Source: Paracoccaceae bacterium (GTDB taxonomy: Bacteria > Pseudomonadota > Alphaproteobacteria > Rhodobacterales > Rhodobacteraceae). Taken from it: a stretch of 10,781 nt of DNA. Below are positions 7,753-10,781 of this stretch, in pieces; the stretch's first letter is position 1, and each line of letters begins with the position of its first letter. Position numbers and translations under genes: made by a program. Location: contig DAOUQK010000095.1 in NCBI GenBank assembly GCA_030625695.1, forward strand, positions 1 to 10,781. The letters run 5' to 3'. The notes under the pieces were generated by a model that had not been told where the DNA came from, ran no database searches, and worked only from the letters and a program-made list of their open reading frames with translations.

Positions 7753-9489
7753 ATGGAACGGCGGCTGACGGCCATTTTGGCGGCAGATTTTGTTGGTTAT
7801 TCCGCTCGGGTCGGGGCCGATGAAGAAGGCACTGTGCGGGCCATTCGCGGGCTTATGGATGCGCTGGAACTGGTGGTAGGTTTGCACCGGGGCCGGGTGG
7901 TGAAAACCATGGGTGACGGGATGCTGGTAGAATTTGGCTCGGTCGTTGATGCGGTGTCCTGCGCGACGGTCATGCAGGACCGATTGGCAGAGCGAAACGC
8001 GGATTTTGATGATGCACAGGCCTATTTACTAAGGATTGGCGTCCACGTAGGCGATATCCTGGTCGATCAGGGCGATATTTTTGGCGACGGGGTGAACATA
8101 GCAGCGCGGATTGAGGCCCTGGCCCAACCGGGCGGCATTGTTGTGAGCGGTCGGGTGCACGAAGATGTGTCGGGCAGGCTGGGCCTGGCATTTCGTGACA
8201 TGGGAGAGCACGCACTCAAGAATATCAAACAACCGGTGCAGCTTTTTGCGATTGAGCGCGAGGTCGAGCAGCAGATTTCGCAGCCTGTGCAGCAACTGCC
8301 GGACAAGCCGTCGCTGGCGGTGTTGCCGTTGGTTAATTTCTCTTCTGATCAAGAGAATGAATATTTCGCCGATGGCCTGACCGAAGACATCATTACTGCA
8401 TTGGCACATGTACCCTGGATGTTTGTCATCGCCCGAAATTCGACCTTTACCTATAAAGGCACCCCAGTGGACGTTCGCAAGGTCGGGCGTGATCTGGGTG
8501 TCAGATATGTGTTCGAAGGAAGTGTGCGTACCCAAGGTACAAGGATGCGGGTCACAGGGCAGTTGGTGGATGCTGAAACCGGCGCGCATATCTGGGCCGA
8601 CAAGATTGACGGTTCAACAGATGATATATTTGCGTTTCAGGACCAGATCACCGAAACGATTACGGCGGCTATTGCACCGGGTATTCAACACGCGGAAATA
8701 GACCGTTCGTCCAGAACGCCGCCCAGCAATCTGAATGCCTATGATCACTACTTGCGGGCCTTGTCCGCGTTGAACCGGGCGCAGATTTCCACGGCGTCAG
8801 AGCATCTGGATGCGGCGATTAACATATCACCAACCTATGCCAAAGCCATGGCGATCCGGGCCTGGTGCTATACTTTGCAGGTTGCCTGGACAGCTAACGA
8901 ATCTTACGAAGCAAATGTCTCAAATGGTCTGAAACTGGCGTATGATGCTCTTCATCTTGATGGGCGGGATTTGGAAGTTGCTGCTTATGCGGGATACACA
9001 ATCAGTTTTTTTGGTGATGACATCGACCGCGGCAGGGGTCTTGTTCAGCACGCCACTGAAAACTGCCCGAGCTTCGCCTGGGCCTGGACTTCCCGGGGGA
9101 TGTTGGAAGGCGTGCACGGCGATAGTGAAAAGGCCGTAGAATATTGCCAAATTGCCAAACGTCTGAATCCCCGTGATCCTCAGATGTTTCGGGTTCAGCT
9201 TGCATTGGGAACTGCATATGGGGAGCTTGACCAGTTTGAAAAGGCTTATGAGGCGGTTACTCTGGGGCTGCGGCTAAACCCGAATATTGTTACACTATAT
9301 GTGCAGGCTATTTCTTGTCTTGTCCGCTTCGGGCGCATTGAAGAAGCCCGCGAACAGGCGCGTCTGCTGATGGTGCACAGCCCAAACTTCCGGGTACTTG
9401 AAGTTGCCAAGCACCTGGCCAATTTCAGGCATAGCAGCCTAAAGTCCTATAATGTTGAGGCGTTGATTGCCGCAGGGTTACCGCAATAG
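7753..9489 (+). CDS. Class III adenylate/guanylate cyclase with TolB-like and TPR regions
   Basis: A 578-residue multidomain protein with no evident signal peptide or membrane helix, so probably cytoplasmic. Residues 1-168 are a class III cyclase domain. Metal-binding D12 (AADFVGYS) and D55 (GDGML), the purine-contacting pair K51 and D108, and transition-state residues N115 and R119 (GDGVNIAAR) are all present. The K/D pair predicts cAMP rather than cGMP. Residues about 186-308 match the TolB N-terminal-like segment (SLAVLPLVNFSSDQENEYFADGL opening, EGSVR at 255-259) found behind many alphaproteobacterial cyclases. Residues about 329-560 are helical TPR-like repeats with N-P and S-P turns at repeat ends (for example LNPRDPQ, LNPNIV). 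The regulatory input is unknown; the TPR part probably binds a partner. The ribosome site is weak (GGGA about 9 bases before ATG). It lies 97 bp after the SHMT-like gene and converges on usp. Confidence 0.9.
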   Translation: MERRLTAILAADFVGYSARVGADEEGTVRAIRGLMDALELVVGLHRGRVVKTMGDGMLVEFGSVVDAVSCATVMQDRLAERNADFDDAQAYLLRIGVHVGDILVDQGDIFGDGVNIAARIEALAQPGGIVVSGRVHEDVSGRLGLAFRDMGEHALKNIKQPVQLFAIEREVEQQISQPVQQLPDKPSLAVLPLVNFSSDQENEYFADGLTEDIITALAHVPWMFVIARNSTFTYKGTPVDVRKVGRDLGVRYVFEGSVRTQGTRMRVTGQLVDAETGAHIWADKIDGSTDDIFAFQDQITETITAAIAPGIQHAEIDRSSRTPPSNLNAYDHYLRALSALNRAQISTASEHLDAAINISPTYAKAMAIRAWCYTLQVAWTANESYEANVSNGLKLAYDALHLDGRDLEVAAYAGYTISFFGDDIDRGRGLVQHATENCPSFAWAWTSRGMLEGVHGDSEKAVEYCQIAKRLNPRDPQMFRVQLALGTAYGELDQFEKAYEAVTLGLRLNPNIVTLYVQAISCLVRFGRIEEAREQARLLMVHSPNFRVLEVAKHLANFRHSSLKSYNVEALIAAGLPQ

Positions 9490-9520
9490 CACCCTGCGAA
9501 TCCGAACGAAGCAGTTTCCC

Positions 9521-10360
9521 TTAGTGGGCCATGAAAACCGGCACTTTGGCATGTTCCAGCATGTTGCGGGTGGCCCCGCCCAAAATCGCCTCGCGCAGCC
9601 GGGAATGGCCATAGGCCCCCATGACAATCATGTCCGCGCCGGTATCCATGGCATGGCGGTTAAGAACGTCTGAAACCCGCGTCATTGTTTTGCTTAGAAC
9701 GTCAATTTCACAGCGCACCCCGTGGCGCGCCAGCATTTGTGACAGCAGCCCACCCGGGTCCGATCTTTCCGGACCGTGACTCGGCGGATCAATCACCACC
9801 ACCCGAACCAGATCGGCGGCGGTCAGAAACGGTAGCGCCTGACGAATCGCGGTTAGCGATTCTCCACTTTCGTTCCAGGCCACCATGATTGTTGCGGGTT
9901 GCCCCTGTGGTTCATGATCGTCCGGAATCACCAGAACCGGCGCGTGGCCTTCAAAAAGTGCGGCTTCGACAACGGTTTCAACCTCGGCCCCACGCTCATC
10001 GCCGTAAGGGCGCGGCAATATGACCAGATCACTGAAACGGGCGCGATGGGCAACATGACGTCCCAAATCGGCGATCTGAGCGATGCCTTCATCGGCGCTC
10101 CACCGCACGTCCGCCTTGCCAAGTGTTTCGTTTACCAGGTTCAGAACCTGCGTCGCCTCATCCTGAGCTTGCGTTAAAGATTCCTGTAAAACCATAGCAT
10201 TAGCGCCAGCATAGTAATACCCAGTCTGGGTTCGGTCGACCCCAAGGCAGAGCACATCTGCATGGGCGTCCTGACTTTGAGCCAAGGCAATCAACTGCCG
10301 CAAAGATGTGTCAGCGTTTTTGGAATCCGTAAGGACACTTAACAAAGACTTGTATGCCAT
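9521..10360 (-). CDS. Universal stress protein with two Usp domains
   Basis: A 279-residue cytoplasmic protein of two tandem Usp domains (about 1-147 and 156-279). The second domain carries the ATP-binding signature G248-x2-G251-x9-G261 (GAYGHSRLREAIL then GGAT). The residue after the last glycine is G rather than the usual S/T, a change I believe is common in this branch. The first domain lacks the glycine motif and is probably degenerate. I chose the ATG at 10360 because a GAGG ribosome site sits 6 bases upstream; the next in-frame start, a TTG at 10375, would overlap that site. The gene is divergent from ccoN and shares its FNR box. A Usp-like gene of nearly this length beside ccoN is known in Rhodobacter. 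The role is inferred to be energy or redox stress response; the ligand is not shown. Confidence 0.9.
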   Translation of the reverse strand: MAYKSLLSVLTDSKNADTSLRQLIALAQSQDAHADVLCLGVDRTQTGYYYAGANAMVLQESLTQAQDEATQVLNLVNETLGKADVRWSADEGIAQIADLGRHVAHRARFSDLVILPRPYGDERGAEVETVVEAALFEGHAPVLVIPDDHEPQGQPATIMVAWNESGESLTAIRQALPFLTAADLVRVVVIDPPSHGPERSDPGGLLSQMLARHGVRCEIDVLSKTMTRVSDVLNRHAMDTGADMIVMGAYGHSRLREAILGGATRNMLEHAKVPVFMAH

Positions 10361-10366
10361 TGGGGG

Positions 10367-10370
10367 CCTC
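10367..10370 (-). promoter_or_regulatory. Ribosome binding site of the usp gene
   Basis: On the minus strand GAGG is followed by six bases and then the ATG at 10360. This decides between that ATG and the upstream TTG. Confidence 0.65.
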
Positions 10371-10394
10371 GTCAATTATAAAGTTATGTTATCG

Positions 10395-10411
10395 CAGATG
10401 GCGACCATCTG
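10395..10411. repeat. Perfect 7-bp inverted repeat in the usp-ccoN control region
   Basis: CAGATGG (10395-10401) and CCATCTG (10405-10411) are exact inverted copies separated by CGA. The dyad centre is about 43 bases upstream of the usp ATG. It could be an operator for an unidentified dimeric regulator, or a hairpin in the usp leader. It does not match the FNR consensus. There is no T-run, so it is not a terminator. Confidence 0.6.
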
Positions 10412-10449
10412 ATGGTTGTGGTAAATGTCACAGAATTCATCGACGTGTT

Positions 10450-10463
10450 TTGATGCAGATCAA
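10450..10463. promoter_or_regulatory. Perfect FNR/FnrL box between usp and ccoN
   Basis: TTGAT-GCAG-ATCAA matches the FNR consensus at all ten fixed positions. Its centre (10456.5) is about 101 bases upstream of the ccoN ATG and about 96 bases upstream of the usp ATG, so either gene could be activated. If it activates ccoN from the common -41.5 position, transcription would begin near base 10498, leaving a leader of about 60 bases. FnrL activation of ccoNOQP is established in Rhodobacter. Confidence 0.93.
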
Positions 10464-10514
10464 AGCGATGCACCCGCCGGGCTTGCATCTAGCGACAAGA
10501 CTAATAATGCGACG

Positions 10515-10535
10515 TTGCGCGATTCTTGCGCGCAA
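10515..10535 (+). repeat. GC-rich hairpin and direct repeat in the ccoN leader
   Basis: TTGCGC (10515-10520) and GCGCAA (10530-10535) form a perfect 6-bp inverted repeat with a 9-base loop. The same stretch also holds a direct repeat of TTGCGCG at 10515-10521 and 10526-10532, 11 bp apart (about one helical turn). It lies just upstream of the ccoN ribosome site. It could be an RNA hairpin affecting ccoN translation or a binding site for another redox regulator such as RegA/PrrA; neither is proven. Confidence 0.5.
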
Positions 10536-10543
10536 AGTCATGA

Positions 10544-10550
10544 CGAAGGG
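10544..10550 (+). promoter_or_regulatory. Ribosome binding site of ccoN
   Basis: An AAGG core within a purine-rich stretch ends 7 bases before the ATG at 10558, supporting that start. Confidence 0.65.
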
Positions 10551-10557
10551 ACGAAAT

Positions 10558-10781
10558 ATGTCAAATTACCTCAAGCTGATCACGTTTGGGCTGATCGCGC
10601 TTATCGCAATGATGGCGATCAATTTTGCGCGTGATATCGGCTTTATGGTGCATGGGATCATTGTTCTGCTGGTTGCAGCAGGGATGTTTCTACACACATT
10701 ACGCCATACTGAAAAACCGGCCTTTGCCGGCGCTAATCCTAATGAGTACGCAGATGGTGTGGTACGAGCAGGTGTGATTGC
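10558..10781 (+). CDS. ccoN: cbb3-type cytochrome c oxidase subunit I, N-terminus (partial)
   Basis: The first 74 codons of a gene that runs off the window end. The protein starts MSNYLKLITFGLIALIAMMA, giving a first membrane helix at about 8-24. A second hydrophobic stretch lies at about 28-47 (FMVHGIIVLLVAAGMF), followed by TLRHTEKP and then NPNEYADGVVRAGVI. The last segment, leading into the next helix, is characteristic of the CcoN N-terminus in Rhodobacterales. CcoN is the heme-copper catalytic subunit of the high-affinity oxidase used at low oxygen; the heme and copper histidines lie beyond the window. The perfect FNR box upstream, the divergent usp gene and the nearby fnrL and hemN all support the call. 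ccoO, ccoQ and ccoP are expected downstream. Confidence 0.92.
   Translation, partial: MSNYLKLITFGLIALIAMMAINFARDIGFMVHGIIVLLVAAGMFLHTLRHTEKPAFAGANPNEYADGVVRAGVI

Noticed and set aside
8029..8589. A 186-codon open frame on the minus strand opposite the cyclase.
   Set aside because: It is antisense to the conserved cyclase and TolB-like regions and resembles no known protein.
9490..9520. A terminator between the convergent cyclase and usp genes.
   Set aside because: The 31-bp gap has no recognisable hairpin.

Overview
The window looks like a chromosomal segment of an alphaproteobacterium of the Rhodobacterales, most likely the Roseobacter group. The reasons are moderately high GC, tight operons with overlapping start and stop codons, and the hemN / fnrL / usp / ccoN gene cluster known from Rhodobacter and relatives. 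No mobile elements, RNA genes, CRISPR arrays or large repeats were seen. The species cannot be named from the sequence alone.

Layout. (1) Bases 1-2802, plus strand: the end of a YejB-type permease, a complete YejE-type permease and a double-ATPase YejF, joined by 1-base and 4-base overlaps. These are the membrane part of a peptide (microcin C-type) ABC importer. (2) Bases 2860-4095, plus strand: a PLP-dependent class I/II aminotransferase, 57 bp behind yejF and probably in the same operon. (3) Bases 4102-5457, minus strand: hemN, anaerobic coproporphyrinogen III dehydrogenase, convergent with the aminotransferase across only 6 bp. (4) Bases 5458-5523: a 66-bp divergent control region with one FNR-type box. 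(5) Bases 5524-6261, plus strand: fnrL, the oxygen-sensing Fe-S regulator. (6) Bases 6333-7655 and 7753-9489, plus strand: a divergent serine-hydroxymethyltransferase-like PLP enzyme, and a class III nucleotide cyclase fused to TolB-like and TPR regions. (7) Bases 9521-10360, minus strand: a tandem universal stress protein. (8) Bases 10361-10557: a divergent control region with a perfect FNR box, a 7-bp perfect dyad and a leader hairpin. (9) Base 10558 to the window end, plus strand: the first 74 codons of ccoN, catalytic subunit of cbb3 cytochrome oxidase.

How the parts fit. FnrL is expected to be active when oxygen falls. Both FNR-type boxes sit where it could control oxygen-independent heme synthesis (hemN), itself, the stress protein and the high-affinity oxidase that needs heme. 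This is a microaerobic respiration module. The peptide importer plus aminotransferase is a separate nutrient-scavenging unit that abuts it.

No wholly new system is evident. The least explained items are the SHMT-like enzyme, whose folate/serine-site residues are replaced while its PLP anchors remain; its placement with a cyclase gene inside the low-oxygen cluster; and three small unexplained DNA structures in the usp-ccoN control region and the ccoN leader.
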